Shown one piece after another: positions 8,434-16,945 of a DNA stretch of 64,000 nucleotides; within the stretch, counting starts at the first letter, position 1, and each line of letters opens with the position of its first letter. Position numbers and translations under genes: made by a program. The DNA is from Desulfoscipio gibsoniae DSM 7213 (GTDB lineage: Bacteria > Bacillota > Desulfotomaculia > Desulfotomaculales > Desulfallaceae), in NCBI RefSeq assembly GCF_000233715.2, contig NC_021184.1, positions 4,770,001 through 4,834,000 of the forward strand. The letters run 5' to 3'. The notes under the pieces were generated by a model. The model was not told the DNA's origin. It saw only the letters and a list, made by a program, of their open reading frames with translations, and searched no databases.

Positions 8434-9372
8434 TTAAGCTTGATCCTCCCGCTTAATATACAAAGGCTGGTGCAGCTCCCTGGACAACCAGACATGCCAC
8501 TGACTTTCAAACTGTTCCGGAGCCGTTCCCAGGGCCTGTATCATCGAGTCATGAAAGTTTAGACCCTTTGACAAATTTTTAATAATTCTATGCAGCCCGT
8601 CCTCACCATAGACCGCTACAATGTATTCCACCGCTGATAGCGACTGCCTGTAAGCAAGGGATTGATTTGGTAAAGAGTCAAAGTTACGGTCCATTACCTT
8701 TAGTGGATACAATCCCTGATCCCAAATTCCTGTCTGTTGTTCAAACATAAACCCAGTAATTTTATATTCTTCATATTGGGCCAAGCCTTCTGTAAACCAG
8801 CGAGGGTAATTGCCCCGGGCCACGTAATCCAAAACCAGGTGAGTCATTTCATGAGCCATGGGACCGGCCTGCTGGAAAACATGCCGCACAGCTGCAGGGT
8901 CACTTTCATTTATCCAGGCCTGCGGTGCCAGTACCCTAATTACACCACCCCAATATACACCCATGGCATTTTCACTGGCCGGCCAACCGAAACTGGCATT
9001 TAATTCTTCCCGTGAATTATAAACTACGATGGGCACTTTTTGTTTCGGTGAAAAATTAAAATCGTCGCAAATGCGCTGGAAAACTAGTTGGGTGGTTTCC
9101 TGTACCAGTTCCGATCCTTCATGGTCGCCTATGTAACGGATAATTAAATACTCGTCCTCAACATGCTGCCACCCGTGGGTACGCAATAGCATTTGGGCCC
9201 GGGCAATTTCCCGGAAAACACCATACATATATCCCTTAACACTTTCCGGTACCCTGATCAATATAAGTGTACTGACCATGAACAGCACCGCTAAAATAAG
9301 AGACAGCAGCTTTGCTGTATGGCAAACAGGGGTCTGGGGTACCTGTAAATTGTCAAGCTGCTTCACGGTCAT
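8434..9372 (-). CDS. Membrane-anchored peptidase MA family zinc protease
   Basis: A 312-residue protein with an N-terminal membrane anchor at about 22-40 and an outside gluzincin-type domain. The zinc motif HEMTH is at 174-178, with the third ligand in FTEGLAQYEE (Glu195) 21 residues later, which is the expected spacing. Its substrate is unknown; the gene order ahead of murA suggests a cell-envelope task, which is inference. The start ATG is preceded by AAGGGGAATAATGC. It is followed after 1 base by murA, and the TPR protein gene lies about 100 bases upstream behind its own terminator. Confidence 0.8.
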   Translation of the reverse strand: MTVKQLDNLQVPQTPVCHTAKLLSLILAVLFMVSTLILIRVPESVKGYMYGVFREIARAQMLLRTHGWQHVEDEYLIIRYIGDHEGSELVQETTQLVFQRICDDFNFSPKQKVPIVVYNSREELNASFGWPASENAMGVYWGGVIRVLAPQAWINESDPAAVRHVFQQAGPMAHEMTHLVLDYVARGNYPRWFTEGLAQYEEYKITGFMFEQQTGIWDQGLYPLKVMDRNFDSLPNQSLAYRQSLSAVEYIVAVYGEDGLHRIIKNLSKGLNFHDSMIQALGTAPEQFESQWHVWLSRELHQPLYIKREDQA

Positions 9373-9452
9373 GCATTATTCCCCTTATAATCAATTGATG
9401 GTTTTATTATATAATTAGTTGACTGCAATGCCCACGGTAAATTATAACAGAA

Positions 9453-9474
9453 AGGGCCAGGTTGCCCTGGCCCT
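9453..9474 (-). terminator. Intrinsic terminator after the TPR gene
   Basis: A perfect 9-bp GC-rich stem (AGGGCCAGG with CCTGGCCCT, loop of four) followed on the minus strand by TTTCTGTT, immediately past the TPR gene stop. Confidence 0.8.
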
Positions 9475-9476
9475 GT

Positions 9477-10112
9477 TTAGCTTGTTTGGCCATCCTGCAA
9501 TTCCTTAATATACTGCTTGGCCTTTTCCACATCAGGTCCTTCTTTGCGTAGACGTACAAATTCCTCTAATTCTTTTATACCTTTAGCCACATCGCGGCCT
9601 TCATCACTGCGAAAAGCATAAAACTGGCCTGCATAATAATGCGCGTAGGCATCGTCCGGCTTTAATTTTAGCGCTTGCTGCACCTGATCCTCGGCATTAT
9701 CATAATCGCCGATTAGAAAATACGTTACGCTCAGTTCTTTATGCATATCTACGTCGTCGGGCTTAATTTTAAGTGCCTTGACATAGGTTTCCACCGCTTT
9801 CTGAGCATTGCCGCTATCCCTGTACAGCCCGGCCAGCTGGCCCATCAATGCTGTGTTTTGCTGGTCTTCCTTTAATTGTGCCTCTAGATCAGCTATTTTT
9901 TGATCAATGGTATCACCTTGTTGCACATCGGCCACTTTAGACTTGGACGGTATATTGTTATCACCAAAAGCCCAAAACATGGAGGAGCCGACCAAACCCA
10001 CTCCCAGCACAACAGCAAGAATACCAAATATAATTTTTTGTTGCTTTTTCTTCCTCGATAAATTTGTAAAGGAGCCAAAATTATTAGATTGCTGATTATC
10101 CTTTTTAACCAA
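9477..10112 (-). CDS. TPR-repeat membrane protein
   Basis: A 211-residue protein with a basic cytoplasmic start, one transmembrane segment at about 27-47, and an outside domain of about three tetratricopeptide repeats (about 75-175; for example GDYDNAEDQVQQALKLKPDD). I place the start at TTG 10112 because GGGAGG lies eight bases before it; in-frame ATGs further up have no ribosome site. TPR proteins hold partner proteins together; no partner is evident. It may scaffold envelope enzymes such as the neighbouring peptidases, which is inference. Confidence 0.8.
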   Translation of the reverse strand: MVKKDNQQSNNFGSFTNLSRKKKQQKIIFGILAVVLGVGLVGSSMFWAFGDNNIPSKSKVADVQQGDTIDQKIADLEAQLKEDQQNTALMGQLAGLYRDSGNAQKAVETYVKALKIKPDDVDMHKELSVTYFLIGDYDNAEDQVQQALKLKPDDAYAHYYAGQFYAFRSDEGRDVAKGIKELEEFVRLRKEGPDVEKAKQYIKELQDGQTS

Positions 10113-10215
10113 GGTTGCTGCCCTCCCTAACAATTTCCACATATTTTTACACAAAAACATTATACCTTAAACAAAAGGGATAGAAAACAGCATTACCTGG
10201 TAATTGTCTTGTAAT

Positions 10216-11595
10216 TTAAATAAATAAGGCGGGGTTTTTATGTGTACCGTTAACTATTACCTCGAAATGCAGGTGCGGACCAGTGGAATTTCCCGAAGAA
10301 CCGGCCCGGCCGATAAATTGTCCCCTTTCCACACGCTGTCCCGGTTTTACTGCCGCGGCGGAAAGGTGAGCATAACGGGTTACTACACCACTACCGTGAC
10401 TAATATCAATACAAAGTCCATAGCCACCCCGGTAACCGGCCTGCTGTACCGTACCGGCCTCCGCTGCCACCACCGGACTACCATAGTTGACCGCTATATC
10501 AACTCCCTCATGGGCCCTACCCCAGCGTTCCCCAAAGGGTGACACTATAGCGCCTGCGGTGGGGTAAGCCAGACGCCCATTACCGCCACGAAAAGCAAGT
10601 AATTTTTTATTACCTTTGGCAACTATCTGCGGCACCGGCTCCTTAATGGTTTTTTGCTGTAAAACCTTGCGGTCTGCTTCCAGGCCGTTTTCCAAAGTTA
10701 TTTCATAAACCACTTCCCGCTGGCCGGGGCTGCCCTTTTGCACAAGTTTTTGTTCACCCCAGTAAAGGTTTTGGTCAACCTTTTCCTGTACCCGGTAGGC
10801 TATTTCTTCTTTTTGCATATCTTTATAGGTGGTCAACACATCAACAAGCGGCGCAGGCCGGGATATTTTTATTTCCTGCCCGATTTGCAAGGTCTGGGGT
10901 GTTAAGTCCGGGTTTGCTTCTATTAATTCCTCCACGGGCAATTTTGCCGCCGTGGCAACATCCCAAAGAGTATCTCCTTCCTGCACCTGGTACTTCCTCA
11001 CTTCTATGCCGCCAAACTGGATATATTCCACCGCCTGATCAGTATCCATCAGCTCATACCCATCAACGGTTACCCTTTTAATGTCGACTTTTTGTTTAAA
11101 GTCAACTTTCCACTGGCCATTATCGCTATACGTAGATAAGAGCTTATCCAGCACCTCCTGGCCAACTGTCTCATCCTTAACCGCCGCCACCTGTTTACCA
11201 TCTATGAAAATACCGCAGGCCTCATATTGACAGTCCAATTTACCGGCCAGGCAGCGCTGTATCTCCTTCTTATCTTCCAACGCCCCCAGTTGCCAGGTAG
11301 GTCGATACTTAATTGCATCCTCTTTTATTTTTACAGGCATCCCCGCTGTTCTTTCCAATTGTCGAAAATAATCATTTACCGCAGCTTCAGCAACTTCACG
11401 GTTTTGGGCCACTGCCACAACATTCCCGTTCCAAACCACTGCACAGCGGGCCAGGCTAAAGAATGTACATACAACAAGCACGGTAATACCCAGTATCAGC
11501 ACTGTTTTAGCACCAATGTGGTAATTAAATATTTCCTTTATGGTTGTCGCTAGCTTACTAGTTAATTGACTTAAAATATTCCGGATACCAAACAC
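10216..11595 (-). CDS. LysM-G5-M23 peptidoglycan endopeptidase
   Basis: A 459-residue cell-wall peptidase. A membrane anchor lies at about 29-50. LysM at about 201-246 (begins KYQVQEGDTLWDV) binds glycan; a G5 domain at about 250-325 follows; the M23 domain occupies about 342-455. M23 zinc and catalytic residues are visible as AHEGVD (H362, D366) and HLHF (H441, H443). Such proteins act in spore or vegetative wall remodelling in Firmicutes. The start is a GTG at 11595 with a poorly spaced AAGGGA, so the exact first residue is uncertain. No neighbour overlaps it. Confidence 0.9.
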   Translation of the reverse strand: MFGIRNILSQLTSKLATTIKEIFNYHIGAKTVLILGITVLVVCTFFSLARCAVVWNGNVVAVAQNREVAEAAVNDYFRQLERTAGMPVKIKEDAIKYRPTWQLGALEDKKEIQRCLAGKLDCQYEACGIFIDGKQVAAVKDETVGQEVLDKLLSTYSDNGQWKVDFKQKVDIKRVTVDGYELMDTDQAVEYIQFGGIEVRKYQVQEGDTLWDVATAAKLPVEELIEANPDLTPQTLQIGQEIKISRPAPLVDVLTTYKDMQKEEIAYRVQEKVDQNLYWGEQKLVQKGSPGQREVVYEITLENGLEADRKVLQQKTIKEPVPQIVAKGNKKLLAFRGGNGRLAYPTAGAIVSPFGERWGRAHEGVDIAVNYGSPVVAAEAGTVQQAGYRGGYGLCIDISHGSGVVTRYAHLSAAAVKPGQRVERGQFIGRAGSSGNSTGPHLHFEVIVNGTHKNPALFI

Positions 11596-11694
11596 TCCCT
11601 TGCGTAATTATGCATAAACTGACAAAATACTTCATATTGAACAGTGTTTATTATAACATTGAAAACACATATCGTAAACTTAAGTGTTTATCAA

Positions 11695-11724
11695 CAAAAA
11701 AAGGAAAGCATAGCGCTTCCCTTT
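11695..11724 (-). terminator. Intrinsic terminator after scfB
   Basis: A 10-bp stem (AAAGGGAAGC with GCTTTCCTTT on the minus strand, one G-T pair) with a 5-base loop and then six or more T. Confidence 0.8.
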
Positions 11725-11741
11725 TTGTTAGTATTGTGCAG

Positions 11742-13091
11742 TTATTCCACATGGGTCTTAATTTTAAGATACAGCGCACACTCCAGCCGTTTACGTGCCA
11801 GTATACAACCCAACCGGTAAGGTTTTAGCAAATCACCGTTAAAAGAATAAGCATTGGCATGACAGCCACCGCTGCAGTGAAATTTGGCCCAGCACTCCCG
11901 ACAAGCGTTTTTATTATATATATGCGCAGTTCGAAATATATTCCCTATGCTTTTATTGATCACACCGTCAAACACTGTGCCCACCTGAAAATCATCCCGA
12001 CCTACAAACTGGTGACAGGGGTACAATGCTCCCCCGGGCACCACCGCCAAATACTCAGAACCAGCGCTACAACCGGTGAGGCGCTTGGGCAGGCAAGGAC
12101 CATCCTCCAAATCGATATTGAAATGAAAGAAATCCAGGGGTCGTCCTTGATGGTGCCTTTCCAATAAGTACCTGGTTAATTTATCATATTCCTCCAGTAA
12201 TACAGGCACATCCTCATCCCTGAAGGCATAGTCAGTTTCGGCCCCCGCCACCACCGGCTCCACAGAAATATGGTTTAAACCGGCCTCCGCCAGATGCCTG
12301 ACATCTGCACAAAAATCAAGGTTATAACGAGTATAAGTGCCTCTGATGATATACTCCCGGCAATATGGTGAACCGGTGAAAGCAATGATATTATCCATAA
12401 CCCGCCGGTAGCTGCCCCCGCCCGAGGCGGTAACCCGCATGCGGTCATGCACCTGGGAACGTCCGTCAATTGATAGAACCACCGCCAGGTCATGGTCGCC
12501 GATAAATTGCTGCATATCCCGGTCCAGCAGGGTAACGTTCGTAGTCAAGGTAAACTTGATTTCCTTACCTGCCTGCCGGGCCCGGTTCCGGCCATACTCC
12601 ACCAGTTCCACCAACACCGCACGGTTCATAAGAGGCTCGCCGCCAAAAAAATCCACCTCTACATGCCGGCGGCTGCCCGAAGCACGCATTAAAAAATCAA
12701 GAGCCGCACGGCCCACTTCCGCCGTCATAAGCTCCCTCCGGCCGCCAAAATCACCCTGGCTGGCAAAACAGTAACGGCAGCGCAAATTGCAGTCGTGAGC
12801 CAGGTTCAGACAAAGCGCTTTGACCGTTTCGCCCTCCGGAGGCTGGTATCCGCCCGGCAGCGGATCCGGGGAAAAAAGCAGCCCGCTATCCTTTAAATCC
12901 CTGATTTCCATGATAATTTCCTTAACAGTGGCGGCACCGTAAACAGGCCCGTATTTATTTATCAAACCTGTTTCAGGTATAGCTTGGTAATCTTTAATAA
13001 TTTGAAAAGTCGGCTCATCCACCTCGTGCACGACATTACTGTTGACATCCAGCACTATATTGGTGTCATCAAAGGTAAAAACATGGATCAA
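11742..13091 (-). CDS. scfB: SCIFF maturase, radical SAM/SPASM protein
   Basis: A 449-residue radical SAM enzyme that matures the six-cysteine peptide SCIFF. Its N-terminal peptide-binding part starts IHVFTFDDTNIVLD, typical of the family. The radical SAM cluster motif CNLRCRYC is at C101/C105/C108. A C-terminal SPASM-type region holds further cysteines (CSAGSEY, YPCHQF, CRECWAKFHCSGGC, LGC) for auxiliary Fe-S clusters. In related clostridial pairs the enzyme makes a thioether crosslink from a Cys to a downstream Thr. The start is TTG at 13091. The precursor gene lies 56 bases upstream with a hairpin between, so maturase expression is probably attenuated relative to peptide. Confidence 0.95.
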   Translation of the reverse strand: MIHVFTFDDTNIVLDVNSNVVHEVDEPTFQIIKDYQAIPETGLINKYGPVYGAATVKEIIMEIRDLKDSGLLFSPDPLPGGYQPPEGETVKALCLNLAHDCNLRCRYCFASQGDFGGRRELMTAEVGRAALDFLMRASGSRRHVEVDFFGGEPLMNRAVLVELVEYGRNRARQAGKEIKFTLTTNVTLLDRDMQQFIGDHDLAVVLSIDGRSQVHDRMRVTASGGGSYRRVMDNIIAFTGSPYCREYIIRGTYTRYNLDFCADVRHLAEAGLNHISVEPVVAGAETDYAFRDEDVPVLLEEYDKLTRYLLERHHQGRPLDFFHFNIDLEDGPCLPKRLTGCSAGSEYLAVVPGGALYPCHQFVGRDDFQVGTVFDGVINKSIGNIFRTAHIYNKNACRECWAKFHCSGGCHANAYSFNGDLLKPYRLGCILARKRLECALYLKIKTHVE

Positions 13092-13117
13092 TTTATATCA
13101 TTCCCTTCAAAAAAAAG

Positions 13118-13142
13118 ACCTCATCCCGTAAAGGGATCAGGT
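13118..13142 (-). terminator. Terminator/attenuator between scfA and scfB
   Basis: A 10-bp stem with one mismatch (ACCTGATCCC with GGGATGAGGT on the minus strand) followed by a run of eight T. It stands between precursor and maturase and should let only part of the transcription pass. Confidence 0.75.
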
Positions 13143-13146
13143 GCAG

Positions 13147-13299
13147 TTAGTTTTTCTTTTTATTGGCGCAAGCCTGGTTGCCGACCGTGCAAGAGGTCTT
13201 ACAAGCCGACTGGCAGGAAGTCTGGCACTCGCCGCAACCTCCGCTGCGCATGGTGCTTTGCAGCGTCCGGCCGGTAATGGTTTTAATATGTTTGCCCAA
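13147..13299 (-). CDS. scfA: Six-cysteine peptide SCIFF (RiPP precursor)
   Basis: A 50-residue peptide read from a TTG start with AAAAGGGGG nine bases before it. It begins MGKHIKTITGRTLQ and holds six cysteines (22, 25, 29, 33, 37, 44) in the pattern GGCGECQTSCQSACKTSC, which is the signature of the SCIFF family found almost universally in Clostridia. The core is modified by ScfB next door. The tail ends in lysines and asparagine. Function in the cell is unknown for the family; quorum-like regulation has been proposed. It has its own promoter with a consensus -10. Confidence 0.96.
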   Translation of the reverse strand: MGKHIKTITGRTLQSTMRSGGCGECQTSCQSACKTSCTVGNQACANKKKN

Positions 13300-13330
13300 T
13301 ATAATTGCCCCCTTTTAGCTAACTAATCAA

Positions 13331-13360
13331 ATTATATGACAACTAAGGAATATTAGGCAA
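13331..13360 (-). promoter_or_regulatory. Promoter of scfA
   Basis: TTGCCT (13355-13360) and TATAAT (13331-13336), minus strand, with an 18-base spacer, lying about 30 bases before the scfA start. Confidence 0.65.
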
Positions 13361-13434
13361 GAAATTTTATCGAGGCTGTTCTTAAATTAATAGCAATTAT
13401 ACCCGGTCACGCCGGATTAATCCCAAAATTGCTT

Positions 13435-13602
13435 TCAGGCCAGCTTATTCAGGTATTTTATTTGCTCTATTTGTGCCTGCCTCAGCCGGCGTTTCAGCCT
13501 GCGTTTTTCCTGGGGATCGGTAGCTTCATCCACCTGCTGTTTAAGTCGATAGATCCGTTCTTTATTTTGTTCAACAATAAATTTATGGTCAGCAGTGGTC
13601 AT
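13435..13602 (-). CDS. Small charged coiled-coil protein
   Basis: A 55-residue protein starting MTTADHKFIVEQNKER at 13602, behind TTGAGGTG. Nearly the whole chain is predicted helical, rich in Lys, Arg, Glu and Gln, with the central segment TDPQEKRRLKRRLRQAQ. I know no function. A clearly related but stop-interrupted copy sits at 20916-21095 with TDPAEKRRLQRQLKELQ at the same place, so this is a small mobile or phage-linked family present twice around the same island. Confidence 0.6.
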   Translation of the reverse strand: MTTADHKFIVEQNKERIYRLKQQVDEATDPQEKRRLKRRLRQAQIEQIKYLNKLA

Positions 13603-13816
13603 CCATGTCACCTCAATAAAAAATTTCAACAAAGTCGGCAAATTTCCTGCTAATAAGCTGCAGAACATCTTTGGGGTAACAGTTCACCAAAGTATATTAA
13701 TGGCTTTACAAATAACAAAACCGCCGGCCATATTATTCCAGAAGTATTGTCCCATCGAACAAAACCTATCATGCAAAAGCTTACCCCTTGCCCAGGTTTC
13801 AGCGCCCACACATACC

Positions 13817-13845
13817 TTGACTTTTATGAGCATAGTACGTATAAT
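13817..13845 (+). promoter_or_regulatory. Promoter of tRNA-Gly
   Basis: TTGACT at 13817-13822 and a perfect TATAAT at 13840-13845 with a 17-base spacer, 18 bases upstream of the tRNA. Confidence 0.85.
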
Positions 13846-13863
13846 GATATATGCTATATATAT

Positions 13864-13938
13864 GCGGGTGTAGCTCAATGGTAGAGCATCAGCTTCCCAA
13901 GCTGAGGGTTGCGAGTTCGATCCTCGTCACCCGCTCCA
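13864..13938 (+). tRNA. tRNA-Gly (anticodon CCC), CCA encoded
   Basis: A complete cloverleaf: acceptor GCGGGTG with CACCCGC, D-arm GCTC/GAGC, anticodon stem TCAGC/GCTGA with loop TTCCCAA (anticodon CCC), and T-arm around TTCGATC. The encoded CCA is at 13936-13938. It lies at the edge of the decayed prophage, and an integrase remnant points toward it, so its 3' half is the likely attachment site. Confidence 0.96.
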
Positions 13939-13956
13939 ATTTTAGCCGCAAAAATC

Positions 13957-13987
13957 AAGGCCTCTCCGATATGGAGGGGCCTTTTTG
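13957..13987 (+). terminator. Terminator after tRNA-Gly
   Basis: An 11-bp stem (AAGGCCTCTCC with GGAGGGGCCTT, one G-T pair) followed by TTTTTG. Confidence 0.8.
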
Positions 13988-14008
13988 CTAACGGATTGCT
14001 AACGAGCC

Positions 14009-14725
14009 TTATTTTAGGTAATTTTCCATGATGGCTGCAGCTTCCTTTTGCATGGTAGGCAGCACATGTGAATATGTGTCTAAAGTCATTCCAATATTGG
14101 CATGTCCAAGTCTTTCTGATACAATTTTAGGGTGAACACCTGCTTTAAGTAACATTGTGGCATGGGTATGTCTCAGGTCGTGGAAACCTATATCAAGTTC
14201 TAATTTTTTTGCTATACGGCTAAACCGGCTACTTAAAGCGTTAGGATTAATTGGCCGGCCATCATCCTGGTGAGTGCACACCAGGTTATTTTTTTGCTTT
14301 TTACCAAGCACGATTTCTATTTCTTTTTGCCATTTTCCGGGCTCTGCTGCAACTTCCCATTCTTTCTGCCTTGTCTGATGCTGCTTTAATTTGTTTATGG
14401 TATCTTCACCGATCTCTACGGCCCTGCGACTTTTTACTGTTTTAGTATTAGTAAGCCTTAGTGATCCATCTTTTTTGCGCTCCATTGTGTGTTTTATGTG
14501 GATAACACCTTTTTTTAAATCTATATCACTCCACTGCAGGCCGATTATTTCCCCAAGCCTTGCTCCGGTGCTTAGAGCAATAAAAACTGGAATTTCAAAG
14601 TGTGTATCCTTTACTGCATTTACTATTACCGGTATTTTACTCTCACCTAACACCCTACACTCTTTTTTAGTTCTTTTTGGTGGGGTTGTCGCAATTGCCG
14701 GGTTGGTTTGTATCATCTACCACTT
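14009..14725 (-). pseudogene. Tyrosine recombinase (phage integrase), N-terminus lost
   Basis: The catalytic domain is complete: Arg53 in TGARLGE, HDLRH at 179-183, LGHANIG with H205, and the nucleophile Tyr215 in DTYSHV, counted from the first ATG. The SAM-like DNA-binding domain that should precede it is missing. Reading upstream in the same frame gives AVKW, then TAG, then MIQTNP; in intact relatives a Gln stands at the stop, so CAG to TAG is a likely change, and further stops follow. An open frame of 235 codons remains, but an active integrase is unlikely. The gene lies just behind tRNA-Gly, the usual place for an integrase at an attachment site. Confidence 0.8.
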
Positions 14726-14850
14726 TACGGCATGGTGAGTAGACTAGGTAAGTATTTCATGTGAAATATTTTTACTTGGTTTGCGGGTGGTACTCAAATA
14801 AGTTTATAAAATACAACATAAGGGTGCAGGAACAACCTACACCCTTGAAA

Positions 14851-15057
14851 TTAAAGTAATCCGTGTTTTTTAGCAATCTCCAAACCCTTTTTTATTGCTT
14901 CATCGTTATCGTTAGCACTGAAATATTCTATGGGTTTTCCGTTATCTAATAAATCAACTGGCCTTTCCATAACAACATATTCAAGGTATTTTTCTTCATC
15001 CTTCATAATCCAGAATTTTTCAGCTGTGTAGATAATTAAGTTAAAACGGTAAGTCAT
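14851..15057 (-). CDS. Small protein of unknown function
   Basis: A 68-residue protein with a good ribosome site (AAAGGAAGTGATTATATG). The chain is acidic, with EEKYLEYVVMERP and a C-terminal helix EAIKKGLEIAKKHGLL. I do not recognise a family. It lies between the integrase remnant and the lysis cassette, divergent from the latter, so it is probably prophage-derived. Confidence 0.5.
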   Translation of the reverse strand: MTYRFNLIIYTAEKFWIMKDEEKYLEYVVMERPVDLLDNGKPIEYFSANDNDEAIKKGLEIAKKHGLL

Positions 15058-15162
15058 ATAATCACTTCCTTTCCAAAAATAGGGGGTTGCTATATTATAT
15101 TCAAGGTATGTGATAAGTGGTGATTTGGGAGTGTTATTTTAAAGTTGCGATCAAAGCTATAC

Positions 15163-15185
15163 GCCCAGGGAAAGGCGTCTTTTTT
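15163..15185 (+). terminator. Possible terminator before the lysis cassette
   Basis: ACGCC and GGCGT pair across an 8-base loop and are followed by CTTTTTTAT. It may close an upstream phage transcript that is now lost. Confidence 0.45.
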
Positions 15186-15256
15186 ATGCCCGGGCAAGAG
15201 GGTGATTGGCCCGGGTTATTTCATAAGAAATAATTTGAGTTCCGGAGGTGGGGGTG

Positions 15257-15481
15257 GTGAACCACGAAGAGGAGATTATTTACCTTCGTGAGGAGGTGGC
15301 AACTTTGAAGGCTAACGTTGAGAACCTGGTTGGCTGGCAACATACTCAAAATGGCACGATAAAAAACGTGGATGATAAGGTTACAGGCATATATAAGATT
15401 ATGATTGGGACCGCGGGGACAGCGGCCCTTTCGTTTTTAGGGACTATCATAACGTTATTGGTGGTGCTAAGTGGAAAATGA
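15257..15481 (+). CDS. XhlA-like phage holin/haemolysin accessory protein
   Basis: A 74-residue protein with an N-terminal coiled coil (EEEIIYLREEVATLKANVENL), a linker, and a C-terminal hydrophobic segment at about 50-72. This is the layout of XhlA, a membrane partner in phage and PBSX-type lysis cassettes. GGAGG at 15244-15248 supports GTG at 15254 or 15257 as start; I prefer 15257. Its stop overlaps the start of the next gene (ATGA), and the amidase and holin genes follow, so this is the first gene of a four-gene lysis cassette. Confidence 0.75.
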   Translation: MNHEEEIIYLREEVATLKANVENLVGWQHTQNGTIKNVDDKVTGIYKIMIGTAGTAALSFLGTIITLLVVLSGK

Positions 15482-15791
15482 AAAACTTTTTTTCCCGTCC
15501 TTTTGAATTTAGTTTCAAGGATGTGCTGGCCATAGCTTTTTCCGGCAGTTTTTTTTATATTTTTGCGGAAAGGCGATTGGTAACAAAGATGCCCTGGCCG
15601 TTGTTCAGGCCCTTGTGCCACTGATTGGCGTTATCTTGGGTGGGTATTTTGTGCAAGAGTCTGCCGCTTTATGGTTGCAGCGTAGCCAGGGAATTACTCC
15701 TTATCAGTCATATCAACAGCCGTATTATGGACAGTGTTCGCAGCCGGTAACACCAACTGCGATACCTCCGGACATAGCTCCGGAGCCTTAA
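15478..15791 (+). pseudogene. Phage lysis-cassette membrane protein, frame broken (or -1 frameshift gene)
   Basis: The zero frame starts at ATG 15478 (MKNFFSRPFEFSFKDVLAI) and stops at 15624. From about 15558 the -1 frame continues with sensible protein (FCGKAIGNKDALAVV, then ALVPLIGVILGGYF, then a Pro/Gln-rich tail ending IAPEP) to a stop at 15789-15791. The switch lies in a run of eight T read as AGT TTT TTT TAT, which is a T_TTT_TTT slippery heptamer. Either one T was lost from the run or ribosomes slip here. The spliced product would be about 104 residues with hydrophobic segments, of the size of a small holin-like protein. Family not recognised. Confidence 0.65.
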
Positions 15792-15812
15792 TATTTTATG
15801 GGGGGATTTAAA

Positions 15813-16580
15813 ATGAAAGCTTGTGGAGATCCGGGACATGGTGGCTATGACCCGGGGGCAATTGGTCCAACAGGAATACATGAGGCTGATGTTAACTTAG
15901 CTGTAACATTAAAGATAGGCAAAATACTTCAAGCTAATGATGTAATGATGAGCTACACCAGGGAAAGCAATGACGTACCCTGGCCATCAAACCTTAATGC
16001 GGACCTGGCGCAAAGGTGCAAGATTGCTAATGACTCAGGAGCAGATATTTTCTTTTCTATTCACTGCAATAGCGTAAATTCAACCGCGAAAGGCAGCGAG
16101 ATATATACTACACCAGGTACAACTCAAGCAGACCGGTTAGCTACGGCAATTAATAAGCGCATGAAAGAGGCTTTCCCGAATGTAATGTATCGTGAGGATT
16201 GGAGCGACAGTGACCCTGACAAAGAAGCTAATTTCTATGTAATTAAAAATACCAGGATGCCTGCGGTGCTGATTGAATTATTGTTTATTTCTAACCCTGC
16301 TGAAGAAGCCATGCTGATCAGTGGAGAGTATCAGGATAAAGTGGCCTTGGCTATTGCAAAAGGTATTGGAGATTACTTAGGTATTAATATAATTGGGTCA
16401 GCAATGCACCTGCTAGTTCAACCGGTAGACCCACAACGTCCTAAAATCTGCGTGGGTGGGGTTATTTTTGACGGAATTATTGTGGATGGTAGCACCTATG
16501 CCCCGGTTCGGGCTATGGCTGAGACGCTGGGACGTAAGGTTACCTGGGACGAAAAAACTAAAACGGTGGTGATAATATAA
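15813..16580 (+). CDS. N-acetylmuramoyl-L-alanine amidase (Amidase_3) with copper-amine-oxidase-like tail
   Basis: A 255-residue endolysin-type amidase that cleaves the bond between N-acetylmuramate and L-alanine. Zinc ligands are H9 in DPGHGGYDPG, E24 in GIHEADVN and H84 in FSIHCNS; the catalytic Glu is E155 in VLIELLFISNP. The last 65 residues (ICVGGVIFDG, then YAPVRAMAETLGRKVTWD) are a copper-amine-oxidase N-domain-like module, a wall-binding unit common in this bacterial group. The start at 15813 follows GGGGGA with good spacing. No signal peptide, so release would depend on the holin whose gene overlaps its stop (TAATG). Confidence 0.92.
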   Translation: MKACGDPGHGGYDPGAIGPTGIHEADVNLAVTLKIGKILQANDVMMSYTRESNDVPWPSNLNADLAQRCKIANDSGADIFFSIHCNSVNSTAKGSEIYTTPGTTQADRLATAINKRMKEAFPNVMYREDWSDSDPDKEANFYVIKNTRMPAVLIELLFISNPAEEAMLISGEYQDKVALAIAKGIGDYLGINIIGSAMHLLVQPVDPQRPKICVGGVIFDGIIVDGSTYAPVRAMAETLGRKVTWDEKTKTVVII

Positions 16581-16945
16581 TGGAAGATAAAGTTATACAA
16601 ATTAGCTATGACGTACTGGCAGTTTTGATTCCGGCGTTGGTAGCGTTGCTGTTTGAGCTAATCCGGCGCAAACTCGGTACCGAGAACCTGAACAAAATTG
16701 CAGTGCAGCTTGAAACCAAACAGGATCTAGCTCTTTTGGCTGTTCGATTTGTTGAGCAGGTTTATAAAGATGCCGGCGGCCAGGCTAAATTCAATGAGGC
16801 ACTGGAGTGGTTATCTGCCCGGGCAAATGAGCACGGTATAAAAATAACAGCTGATGAAGCCAGGGGATTGATTGAGGCTGCGCTGCGTGAGCTAAAGGAT
16901 TCATTTGGCGAGGAATGGGCAAACCTGGGAAAGCCGGCAGCGTAG
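16580..16945 (+). CDS. Phage holin, LLH family
   Basis: A 121-residue protein with one N-terminal transmembrane segment (about 10-28) and a long helical tail ending in FGEEWANLGK, the arrangement of the LLH-type phage holin family. The tail contains the AVRFVEQVYKDAGGQAKF segment typical of the family. It is translationally coupled to the amidase gene. It completes the lysis cassette. Confidence 0.82.
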   Translation: MEDKVIQISYDVLAVLIPALVALLFELIRRKLGTENLNKIAVQLETKQDLALLAVRFVEQVYKDAGGQAKFNEALEWLSARANEHGIKITADEARGLIEAALRELKDSFGEEWANLGKPAA

